Positions 17,403 through 25,832 of a stretch of DNA of 64,000 nt are shown here, in pieces. A program made the position numbers and the translations under genes. The notes under the pieces were generated by a model. That model saw nothing but the letters and a program-made list of their open reading frames with translations. It was not told the origin of the DNA and did not search any database. Each line of letters opens with the position of its first letter. The stretch's first letter is position 1. The DNA is taken from positions 62,001 through 126,000 of the forward strand of contig CAMUAR010000001.1 of the NCBI GenBank assembly GCA_947086895.1, read 5' to 3'. Source of the stretch: an uncultured Lachnospiraceae bacterium (GTDB taxonomy: Bacteria > Bacillota > Clostridia > Lachnospirales > Lachnospiraceae).

Positions 17403-17717
17403 TATTCATTCCTCCTTATAAAAAATCAAACACTGTGTTACGGTCAGCTTCCTGTCGCTGAAAGATACTGATCTTCCGTAATGAAGCGCAGCGACTGTCC
17501 CCTTTTTTTAGGTATAAAAGCTTTTTATAACCGCTGCGCTTAAGATTTTACATCAATTTGATGCAAGACCTTATAATCTTAACATAAAAAGCAAAATTTC
17601 TCTGCTTTTTACGATAAGTCCATTGTAAATTGCAAAAAATATTCTGTCAAGAAAAGAAGTTGGAAACACACTTTCTTTTGAATCTTTACAATCCCTGTTT
17701 CTGCAATTTCAGCTTTT
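17403..17717. other. Intergenic region between permease and binding-protein genes
   Basis: 315 bp on the minus-strand run. It holds a hairpin at 17586-17610 (arms AAAAAGCA and TGCTTTTT), which could terminate or attenuate, and nested inverted repeats at 17540-17582 (outer TTAAGATT/AATCTTAA, inner TTACATCAA/TTGATGCAA). The inner one looks like an operator. A separate promoter for the binding protein is plausible, but I could not fix its boxes. Confidence 0.5.
17540..17582. promoter_or_regulatory. Nested inverted repeats, possible operator
   Basis: Outer arms TTAAGATT and AATCTTAA enclose a near-palindrome, TTACATCAA joined by one T to TTGATGCAA. Located about 140-180 bp upstream of the binding-protein start. 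Function is inferred from symmetry only. Confidence 0.4.
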
Positions 17718-18719
17718 TTATTCGCCTGTAATACCAGTGCGGTCAACGCTCTCAACAAACTGGCGCTGCAATATAAAATACATAATCAAAAGCGGAAGGA
17801 TCGAAAGCATTGTGCCGGCCATTTTGATATTTTCATTGATGCTGATCATCTGACCTCCACTTTGGCTTGCCGCTGTAGAGTAAGTAGCTTCAAATGTCTT
17901 TAGTGATACGACAAGCGTTGATAACGTGCTTTCCGAACCGCCGGTCGCTCCCACAACATAAAGCTGCGTTAAATAGGACTCGTTCCAGTACCATACAATC
18001 GAGAACAAAAATACAACGAGAATCGCCGGTGCTGCCGAAGGGATGGAGATCCTTGCAAACGACTTAAAATGCCCTGCTCCGTCAATCTTTGCCGCCTCAA
18101 TCAACGCCTGCGGCACCTGCCGGAAAAACTGCCAGAAAATCAAAATAAAAATCTGAGCTTTCAATCCCTGCCCAAGAATTGACGGTATAATAAACGCTTT
18201 TAAAGAATCAATAATTCCAAGGTCGGTGTAAAATACGTAAGTCGGCATCATTGTAATCTGCGGCGGGATAATAAAGGAGAAAATCAAAAGCCCCATCAAA
18301 ATGTTCTTGCCCGGAAAATTATACCTTGCAAAACCGTATCCAACCGTCGCGCAGACAACTACATTAATCAAAGTTGGAATTCCGGCGATAATCACGGAAT
18401 CTCGAAAAGTTTTCCAGAAATTCATCGCCCTTGCCGCATTTTTATAATTGTCAATATAAGCTGTGGTCGGCAGCCACTGAACGGAGGAATCCAAAAGGTC
18501 GCTGACGGTCATAAAACTTTTGCTGATCATATACAACAATGGATACAGATAAACAAATCCAATGCTGATCAAAAGAATATAAACGACAACCTGCTTCCCT
18601 GCTCCCTCTTTTTCCTTGCTTCCAAAGACAAACTTCCGCAGCCGATCCTTCCAGGCTCCCTTGTAGGAAAGGCGGTTTTTAGGCCGCTTTACTTGCTTTT
18701 TTTGTATTGCGTCTTGCAT
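17718..18719 (-). CDS. Sugar ABC transporter permease, MalG type
   Basis: 333-residue inner-membrane permease with about six TM segments and the EAA loop ALIEAAKIDGAGHFKSFARISIPSAAPA (about residues 215-240), which contacts the ATPase. Start ATG 18719 is preceded by AGGAGGGG and lies inside the end of the upstream permease gene (41-bp overlap). The basic N-terminus (QKKQVKRPKNR) is longer than usual. Together with the next upstream permease and the lipoprotein at 15.8 kb it forms one import system. Confidence 0.93.
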   Translation of the reverse strand: MQDAIQKKQVKRPKNRLSYKGAWKDRLRKFVFGSKEKEGAGKQVVVYILLISIGFVYLYPLLYMISKSFMTVSDLLDSSVQWLPTTAYIDNYKNAARAMNFWKTFRDSVIIAGIPTLINVVVCATVGYGFARYNFPGKNILMGLLIFSFIIPPQITMMPTYVFYTDLGIIDSLKAFIIPSILGQGLKAQIFILIFWQFFRQVPQALIEAAKIDGAGHFKSFARISIPSAAPAILVVFLFSIVWYWNESYLTQLYVVGATGGSESTLSTLVVSLKTFEATYSTAASQSGGQMISINENIKMAGTMLSILPLLIMYFILQRQFVESVDRTGITGE

Positions 18720-19689
18720 TTCGTTCGCCCCTCCTTCTAAATTTCTTCGCGAGCTTCTCCTGTTTCTTCTGCTCTTTGCGGTATTTCTTTGCGCGCCTCT
18801 CATAGATATCCTTGCGTCCTACTAACAGCAATGCCATAATAACAACGAGAATCACGACGACGAGGGAATAGCACCATGCCATTGCGGAAGCGTAACCATA
18901 ACCGCCTGCGGAAGCCGAGGTGGAGAACATTCGGGTGGAAATCAAATTGATAATACTGTTCGTATCCGTGTTTGACATAAAAATAATCGTGTATACCGCG
19001 TTCAGCAAAATCATCGGCTTGATGGTTGGGATTGTAATTTTCCAGAAACACTCCCAGCCGGAACCGCCGTCAATCTTTGCAGCTTCATAAAGCGAGGAAT
19101 CAATCTTTTGCAGCGCGGCAAGGAAAATTAAAATCTGCACGCCCGAATACCACAGAAGCATAATAATATTGGAGAACACGCTGGAAACCGCCGTTGCAAT
19201 TACTTTTGGCAGGTGTTCCTGCAAAATGCTGGTGATTGTCGTCACATCCATCATCGGGATGCTTGCTGCGCCCTGATCCATCAGCTGTGTCATAACCGGA
19301 CCGCTGGCGATAATTACCGGAAGGAAGAAAATCAGTCGAAAAAAACCTTTCAGCCGAATCTTGCCATTCAGCAAAATCGAGATAATCAGCGCGAACGCCA
19401 CAATAACCGGCACTGCAAGAATGGTCTGAACCAGATATCCCTGCAGCTGCACAAGAAAATCCGGATCCTCAAGGAAAATATTCCGGTAGTTGTCAAGCCC
19501 CTTAAATTCCATAACCCTTCCAAGCAACGGGTTCATAATAATGCGGTTTAAGGAATATTTAAACGACTCGAAAAGCGGGTAGATCACCAATCCTAAAAGC
19601 CCCAGCAGCCACGGCAGAATGAACACATAGCCCATCATGTTTTCCCTGCGTTTTAACCGCCCAAGCTTCGCTTTTTTCTGCTTTTTCAT
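18679..19689 (-). CDS. Sugar ABC transporter permease, MalF type
   Basis: 336-residue permease with TM segments from about residue 20 onward (YVFILPWLLGLLGLVIYPLF) and the EAA loop SLYEAAKIDGGSGWECFWKITIPTIKP (about 210-236). The C-terminus is a strongly basic tail rich in Lys and Arg (about 295-336). Its ATG shares four bases (ATGA) with the stop of the DUF5696 gene, showing tight coupling with that protein. Confidence 0.93.
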   Translation of the reverse strand: MKKQKKAKLGRLKRRENMMGYVFILPWLLGLLGLVIYPLFESFKYSLNRIIMNPLLGRVMEFKGLDNYRNIFLEDPDFLVQLQGYLVQTILAVPVIVAFALIISILLNGKIRLKGFFRLIFFLPVIIASGPVMTQLMDQGAASIPMMDVTTITSILQEHLPKVIATAVSSVFSNIIMLLWYSGVQILIFLAALQKIDSSLYEAAKIDGGSGWECFWKITIPTIKPMILLNAVYTIIFMSNTDTNSIINLISTRMFSTSASAGGYGYASAMAWCYSLVVVILVVIMALLLVGRKDIYERRAKKYRKEQKKQEKLAKKFRRRGERNARRNTKKASKAA

Positions 19690-21959
19690 TCTGCATCACC
19701 TACCTTGTAGCTCATTACCACACTGCCGTTTTTGGAAGCGGTAAAAGCGTTGTTGCTGTAGTCTATGGTTACGGTTACTCCATTGCTGTAAACCACGGTC
19801 ACAATTTTTCCATCAATCTGATGTTTCTTGATGGTCGCTCCCGCCACATGATCGTTAAACTCTTTCAGCGCCTTGTAGTATTCAATCATTGTGTTTTTGT
19901 ACACACTGTACTGAGAAGAGTACAAGTCATTGGAATTTGTATAATACAGTTCTGTTGAATCCTGCATTGTAATGTAAAAGGATGGATAAATTCCAGTTTC
20001 CACAAGTTTTAAGAAAAATTCATGCTTGTTGGCCTCAAAATTTACATAGTCCGAATACATTGGGACAATCCCCTTAAACACAATGGACAAAAACGGAATG
20101 CTTTCATCGGTAAAGATATAATCCGAATCTTTTACCGGCATATCAATCATGGCATCCATGTATTTCCAGTAGGTCTCAATCGGCTCTTCCAGAGCCAGAT
20201 TCACTTTGGGATCAATCGCCTCAAACACGGTCGCCTGCATCTGTGCGGTATCGATTCGATCATAGCTTTTTCCGTCGTAGCGGTAGGAAAACATTGTGTT
20301 TGTAATTCCAGTTAGCGCAAGATTGTCAACATCCTTTTTTACCATGCTGTCAACCAGCTTTGGAAGCAGTTCGCTTGTGCGCGCCGGCGTCAGGTAATGC
20401 ATGGACGAATATACTTCCTTGTATGTATTCTCCGTAAAAAGACGTGTATCAATCTTTTTAATTACATTAAAAGTTGTGTTTGTTGTGCTTGGGTTTGCAC
20501 GCAGCGCATCTGTGTAAAGATAAAACTGAATCCCCGCGTCCTTTGCCTCTTTGATCAGCCTTGTTAAATCTCTTGTGCCGCCGATACTCTTATCCGCATT
20601 GTAGGAACTCACTGGAAGATTACAGATACCGCCATCCTGCCATCCCTTGTACAGTGTAAGCAAATCGGTAACTCCCTCCGCCTTCAGCTCGTCATAAATC
20701 TTGCGGATATCGTCCGTTGTGGTCATCTCAACTGCTTTTGTTGTAAACATCCAATTCTCGCGGTCAGTTCCAAGAAAATCTGCTCTCAGCCGGAATTCAT
20801 CCGCCTTCTGCACAAGCGTACCAGTCTTTAACAGATAATCGCGATAACGGTTTGCAAGACCTGCATAATTTGCATCCTCGTTCTTTGTAAAGAAATACCG
20901 AACCGAGATATCATACTGAAAACGGTCTGTCACTTTTACAACCGAACCGCCGGAATTGGAAGTCGGCTCATTGTAGAGCGTATGTTTTAAAAACCTTGCC
21001 GAAATCCAGTTATAATCCGTAAACACTCCGTTTGGGTACGCCATAATTGTCGCACCCTCCGCGCCGCTTGTAATTACGGCAAGATATGCCATCTCGCTTT
21101 CGGAATGTACCATTCCATATACCGGAGCTAAAATATATTCGGATTCGTTGATTGTCTCATATTTTCCCCAGAACAAAGATAACACATAAGATTCCGAAAT
21201 ACCAACGTCATTTCCAAATACCCTCTGACTGTAAGGCGATGCAAATCTGCCTTCCTTATCATTTAAGTTAATCAATGCTCCATTTCCGTCCGGCACAATC
21301 ATATAGCCGTCCATCTCACCAAGTCTTGTGCGTCCAAGCATCGGGAACACATAGATATTTCCGATCTTATTTACATCCGATTCCTCGTAGATGGAACTCT
21401 CTGGAATTGTCGCCTCAATGGAACCATCGTCGTACAAAAGTACTGTCAGGGAAAACCCAAGTTCATACTGCGGATAATCAATTTTAGCTGTAAATCCGCC
21501 GTCCGTCGGCGTCACTTCGATCTGTGCTTTTGAATCCAGAAGATCAACCTTTTTCTGCTGCGTTGTATTGCCAACCTGAACATCCAGGTTGATACCGCAC
21601 TTCATAAAACCAGACCAAGAAGCGTTGCTCTTCCCATCGTCCTCCGTCACTGTGGACTCCATCGTTGCACCGGTCGCCTTATCGCGCACAATAATGGACA
21701 TTACTTCCTTTTTTAAATAAAGCTCATACCCGGAATTCTCTGCCACCAAGAAATGCCCGTTCAGCTCTTTTGCCGTATCCACTTTCCCGGCGCTTACCGC
21801 CGTGTCCATGTTTCTGGAAGCTGTCCTCAAATCAACCGTCGGCTCAAGAGCCTTTCCCTTGCCGCCGATGCTTACCGCCACAATCACGACAATAAGAAGG
21901 ATAACCAAAACCGGAACCAGGATCAACAATAATTTTTTATGTTCCTTCAGCTTATTCAA
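19686..21959 (-). CDS. DUF5696-family exported protein of sugar ABC operons
   Basis: 757 residues. A short basic N-terminus and one TM segment (about 10-31, LLLILVPVLVILLIVVIVAVSI) anchor a large extracellular part. The rest resembles the DUF5696 family, found beside sugar ABC transporters in Firmicutes; segments such as TDLLTLYKGWQDGG and FYLYTDALRANPS suggest a TIM-barrel-like region (about 380-620). No catalytic pair can be assigned. The start is TTG 21959, overlapping the TGA of the upstream gene, and the stop overlaps the next permease start. Likely a surface accessory for oligosaccharide uptake; the function is unknown. Confidence 0.75.
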   Translation of the reverse strand: MNKLKEHKKLLLILVPVLVILLIVVIVAVSIGGKGKALEPTVDLRTASRNMDTAVSAGKVDTAKELNGHFLVAENSGYELYLKKEVMSIIVRDKATGATMESTVTEDDGKSNASWSGFMKCGINLDVQVGNTTQQKKVDLLDSKAQIEVTPTDGGFTAKIDYPQYELGFSLTVLLYDDGSIEATIPESSIYEESDVNKIGNIYVFPMLGRTRLGEMDGYMIVPDGNGALINLNDKEGRFASPYSQRVFGNDVGISESYVLSLFWGKYETINESEYILAPVYGMVHSESEMAYLAVITSGAEGATIMAYPNGVFTDYNWISARFLKHTLYNEPTSNSGGSVVKVTDRFQYDISVRYFFTKNEDANYAGLANRYRDYLLKTGTLVQKADEFRLRADFLGTDRENWMFTTKAVEMTTTDDIRKIYDELKAEGVTDLLTLYKGWQDGGICNLPVSSYNADKSIGGTRDLTRLIKEAKDAGIQFYLYTDALRANPSTTNTTFNVIKKIDTRLFTENTYKEVYSSMHYLTPARTSELLPKLVDSMVKKDVDNLALTGITNTMFSYRYDGKSYDRIDTAQMQATVFEAIDPKVNLALEEPIETYWKYMDAMIDMPVKDSDYIFTDESIPFLSIVFKGIVPMYSDYVNFEANKHEFFLKLVETGIYPSFYITMQDSTELYYTNSNDLYSSQYSVYKNTMIEYYKALKEFNDHVAGATIKKHQIDGKIVTVVYSNGVTVTIDYSNNAFTASKNGSVVMSYKVGDAE

Positions 21960-23986
21960 AACCGGTTCACCACCTCTCTAGCAACTGTTGACACGAAATC
22001 TATTACCTGCGAACACAGCATATATACAATAAAGATAATCAACGCCGCAATCAGCAATGTGAACGCCGTCAGGAAAATCACCGCAACGGTTTCTTTTACA
22101 GAGTAATTATTGACTTCCTTGATCGCCAAAAACAGAAGAATTACCACCCATGCATAAATGCACATTGTACCGAACTGTACGATAAAATATTCATTGTAAG
22201 TAATTAAGTTGCTCACGATAATCACAAACGGCATCAGCACAATGTAAGGCATCAGGCAGTAGGAATACGCGCTGACCAGATTTTTAAAACTTCCTTCGCC
22301 GTCCTTGATTGTCACAACAAGATAATTGCATACGGTCAGTGCGAAGAATACCAACAGCACAACCCCGATATCCTGTACTAAATTATAGCTTCCCTCGCGG
22401 ACAGTCTTAAACAAAAATCCGCAGAAATATTTGTAGATAATCGACAGGATAATAAACAAGACAAGCAGGATTCCCGAACAAATCCAGGAGGATTTATTCT
22501 CTCTGCGCACACCGTAACAACCGTCCATCGGATGTTTCATAAAATAAGTACTGTACTTTAACTGTTTGACTAATGTTTTTTCGGACACTTTCTCCCACAC
22601 TTGTTTTACTGGGTTGAAGATTCCTTTTTTCTTCTGGAGAACTTTCAGCACTTTAATCAGAACAACAATCGCAACAATAATCAAAAACGCAGTAACAAGA
22701 TTGTTTTTCAACCACAGATTTCGAATTTCCCAGAATGCATCCGAATAGCCGTCAAAGTCTTTGGAGAGTTTTGCGTATTTTAACGAATTATCATAATCCT
22801 CAATCTGCAAGTACGCGCGCCCCATCGCCTTGTTTGCATAGTCAAACAATGTGTTCATAGATAAAACCTGCGTTAGAGGCTCCATACTTTCTTCATAGCG
22901 GCCTTTGGAATAAAGCTCCAGCGAATCGTGCAAAAGATTTGTAAATTCTGTAGGCTCGTAGACATTTAACTGCTTTTTATCGGAGTCAAGAAGGAAAATG
23001 CGGTTATTGGAATCTACAGCGATCGCCTCAACCTTGCTGCAAAGACCAACCCTAAGACGCCCGTCGTCGCGCCCGCCAAACACAAACAAAAGCTCGCCTT
23101 CCGAATTGTACTCGTAAACATAACCATTGCTTGACGCAACATAAATATTTTTATAATTTCCGGTTGCCACCGCCGCGCACTGCTCGTCGTAAGCATCTGG
23201 AATAATCAGATTGTTTCCGGCGATATTTAATTTCTTTAAGCTTAAATCATAATCGCCCTGTGTTACTGTGTAGATTAAGCCCTTCTCATCAATCGAAAGG
23301 TTTGTGGGCGTAGATGGAATATTGCTTAACAGCTTTGCTCTCTGTGCATCTGAGAGAACAATTCTCCGCACAAGATCCATAAAACTGATATTGGTAAAGT
23401 TTGTACCGAAATATCCAAGGAACGTACCGCCGTCCACCGGGCTTAACTGCACAATACCATTTGTGTTGCCTTCACAGATAATATAGAGCGTACCGGATTC
23501 GTTTGCAACCAGCTTCATCGGTTTGAAGTCCAGCTCACTGCCATAGATCGGTGAAGTTGGCTTGCCGTAAGTTTCAAGAATCTCTCCTTCATAGTTAAAA
23601 ACAACAACCTGCTTGGCGCCTTTATCCGCGACATAAATTAAGTTTGCATCGCTGACAAAAACCCCGGTTGGCTGGGTTAAAAGCCCCTCGCCGATATACT
23701 TGATAAAGTTTCCTTCCAGGTCAGCCACAATAATTCTTGCCAGCCCTGAATCTGCGACATATAAGAGCCCATCCTTTGATATACACATATCTGCCGGGCT
23801 TACAAAAGCGTCCTTGCCGATTTTTTCAATCGTTTTATACGGCGTGTAGGCTGTCTGTGTCTCGGTGACATAACCGTAGCCGTCTATGGTATATGTCTTG
23901 TACGGCGTTGCCGCCTGTGCGGTAACCGGAGAAAGGAAAGCACAGACAAGCAGAACGGCAAGCAGATATTTGCTCCATTTTTTCAT
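21956..23986 (-). CDS. NHL-repeat, TPR and YIP1-domain membrane protein
   Basis: 676 residues in four parts. Signal peptide (about 1-26, ending TAQA); an extracellular NHL-type six-bladed propeller (about 50-345; repeats such as DGLLYVADSGLARIIV and ANLIYVADKGAKQVVVF); a TPR-like pair (about 355-415; SKGRYEESMEPLTQVLSMN); a TM segment (about 430-447); then a YIP1-like domain of five TM segments (about 495-676). The domain mix resembles proteins encoded with DUF5696 proteins and ABC permeases in clostridia. It may scaffold or sense at the membrane. Its role in transport is inferred from position only. Confidence 0.8.
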   Translation of the reverse strand: MKKWSKYLLAVLLVCAFLSPVTAQAATPYKTYTIDGYGYVTETQTAYTPYKTIEKIGKDAFVSPADMCISKDGLLYVADSGLARIIVADLEGNFIKYIGEGLLTQPTGVFVSDANLIYVADKGAKQVVVFNYEGEILETYGKPTSPIYGSELDFKPMKLVANESGTLYIICEGNTNGIVQLSPVDGGTFLGYFGTNFTNISFMDLVRRIVLSDAQRAKLLSNIPSTPTNLSIDEKGLIYTVTQGDYDLSLKKLNIAGNNLIIPDAYDEQCAAVATGNYKNIYVASSNGYVYEYNSEGELLFVFGGRDDGRLRVGLCSKVEAIAVDSNNRIFLLDSDKKQLNVYEPTEFTNLLHDSLELYSKGRYEESMEPLTQVLSMNTLFDYANKAMGRAYLQIEDYDNSLKYAKLSKDFDGYSDAFWEIRNLWLKNNLVTAFLIIVAIVVLIKVLKVLQKKKGIFNPVKQVWEKVSEKTLVKQLKYSTYFMKHPMDGCYGVRRENKSSWICSGILLVLFIILSIIYKYFCGFLFKTVREGSYNLVQDIGVVLLVFFALTVCNYLVVTIKDGEGSFKNLVSAYSYCLMPYIVLMPFVIIVSNLITYNEYFIVQFGTMCIYAWVVILLFLAIKEVNNYSVKETVAVIFLTAFTLLIAALIIFIVYMLCSQVIDFVSTVAREVVNRF

Positions 23987-24000
23987 TGTGCCATCCCTCC

Positions 24001-24873
24001 TTATTTGATACCAGAATTTGCCATTGTGTTCATAAAGCTCTTTCTGAGAATAATAAACATCAACAGGTTCGGCAGGAATTGAATCAGTACCGCAGCCGCC
24101 TGCAATCCCTGACCAGCAACATTGTTGTTTGCGTTTGCCAGAGTGTTCAAATAGAACGGTAATGTTTTCATCGTTTCATCATTAATATAGAGATTTGATG
24201 TCTCGATGTTTGTCCAGACTGCCTGGAACGATAAGATTGCTGTCGTTGCAATCGCAGGCTTGACAAGCGGCAGAATAATCTTAAAATAAATTGTAAGATC
24301 CTTTGCCCCGTCAATATACGCTGCTTCAATTAAAGCGTCCGGCACCTGATCGATAAACTGTTTGACAAGAAACAATCCGACCGGCATTGCCAAAAGCGGC
24401 AAAATATGAGCCAAATAATTATCTTTCATACCGAGCGTATCAACAACAAGATATCTTGGAATCTGCACGGCAACTGCCACAAACATCAGCGCTGCGTTGT
24501 TGATTTCCATCAGTGCGTACTTGCCTTTAAACTTTAACTTCGAGAGCGCGAACGCCGCCATTGTCGAAAAGATAATGGAACAGAACACAACCGAGAAGGT
24601 CACAATAAAGCTGTTGAACACATAGCGGCTCATCGGAATACCCGACGACTGGGAAGCCTTAAACAAGTTTCTAAAATTATTCCAAGTCGGCTTCGACACA
24701 AAAATCTTCGGTGGAAAAGCAAACAGCTCATCCATCGGTTTAAACGCATGGCAGAATATGTAAATAATCGGTATCGCCATGACGATCGCTATCGGCAACA
24801 GCACAAGCAAAATTTTAATCTGCCCGCGCTCAAATCTTTTTGGATTGATATTGCTACCACGATAACCAGCCAT
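24001..24873 (-). CDS. Sugar ABC transporter permease, MalG type (second set)
   Basis: 290-residue permease with six TM segments and the EAA loop ALIEAAYIDGAKDLTIYFKIILPLVKPA (about 192-219). The site GGAGGGGG precedes ATG 24873. It belongs with the permease and 990-residue binding protein directly upstream. The NHL-YIP1 gene follows 14 bp later. Confidence 0.94.
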   Translation of the reverse strand: MAGYRGSNINPKRFERGQIKILLVLLPIAIVMAIPIIYIFCHAFKPMDELFAFPPKIFVSKPTWNNFRNLFKASQSSGIPMSRYVFNSFIVTFSVVFCSIIFSTMAAFALSKLKFKGKYALMEINNAALMFVAVAVQIPRYLVVDTLGMKDNYLAHILPLLAMPVGLFLVKQFIDQVPDALIEAAYIDGAKDLTIYFKIILPLVKPAIATTAILSFQAVWTNIETSNLYINDETMKTLPFYLNTLANANNNVAGQGLQAAAVLIQFLPNLLMFIILRKSFMNTMANSGIK

Positions 24874-24888
24874 TTTTTATCCCCCTCC

Positions 24889-25818
24889 CTAGTCGTCCTT
24901 CAGCAATTTGCCAAATACCTTCGAGAACACCATAACAATAAGCAAAAGTACAACGGATACCGCAGCCGCATAGCCCATCTCATAACGGATAAAACCATAA
25001 TCCTCAATATGGTTGACAATCAGCTGCCCTGCATAGCCCGGCGTCGGGTTCGCACCGGAGAGCTGCACGCCGATCGCACCGTTCTGGAACGCATTTACAA
25101 TCGCCATAACCGCGCCGAACAGCATCTGCGGCTTCATCGTTGGGATCGTAATGTAAATCATCTCCTGAAAACGATTCTTTACGCCGTCGATCGCCGCCGC
25201 CTCGTAAAGCTCCTCGTCCGCATTTAAAATTCCGGCAAGCATCGCGAGAAATCCAACACCCATACTTGACCACAATGCTACGATAATCATAATCGGAAGC
25301 AGGTAAGTCGCACTGGTCAGCCAGATAATCGGCTCGTCAATCACGCCAAGGTTCATAAGCCAGTTGTTAATTAACCCCATCTGGTCGCCGGAAAAGAGAA
25401 TTTTCCACACAACAGCCATCGCGACCGCACCGGTCATACTAGGGGAATAAAAGATAATTGCAAGGATCGTGCGCGGCACGCTTGTCAGCTGGGATAGCGC
25501 CCACGCGACAAGAAACGCCAGCACATAACCGCCCGGTCCTACAATCAGCGCGTACTTCACAGTATTTGGAAGTACGTACTGCATAAAAATCTCATCCTGC
25601 GTAATCAGATTGACATAATTCAAAAAACCTTTCAGCGTCGGCGCCTGAATCGTGTCGAAACTGGTGAAGGACAAACCTATCGCAATCACGATAGGGATAA
25701 TGATAAATATGGAAAACAAAAGTAAATACGGAGCTAGGAACCCGTAAGCCGACCAATTCCTGCTTTCACGCTTCGCAATGCTGTTGCTCCCACGTTTTTT
25801 TGTTGCTGCTGCAGCCAT
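24889..25818 (-). CDS. Sugar ABC transporter permease, MalF type (second set)
   Basis: 309-residue permease; N-terminal basic stretch then TM segments starting with [20 protein letters not shown], and the EAA loop [28 protein letters not shown] (about 203-230). GGAGGAGGGAG precedes ATG 25818. It lies 14 bp after the binding-protein gene and 15 bp before its permease partner. Confidence 0.94.
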   Translation of the reverse strand: MAAAATKKRGSNSIAKRESRNWSAYGFLAPYLLLFSIFIIIPIVIAIGLSFTSFDTIQAPTLKGFLNYVNLITQDEIFMQYVLPNTVKYALIVGPGGYVLAFLVAWALSQLTSVPRTILAIIFYSPSMTGAVAMAVVWKILFSGDQMGLINNWLMNLGVIDEPIIWLTSATYLLPIMIIVALWSSMGVGFLAMLAGILNADEELYEAAAIDGVKNRFQEMIYITIPTMKPQMLFGAVMAIVNAFQNGAIGVQLSGANPTPGYAGQLIVNHIEDYGFIRYEMGYAAAVSVVLLLIVMVFSKVFGKLLKDD

Positions 25819-25832
25819 GTTCTCCCTCCTCC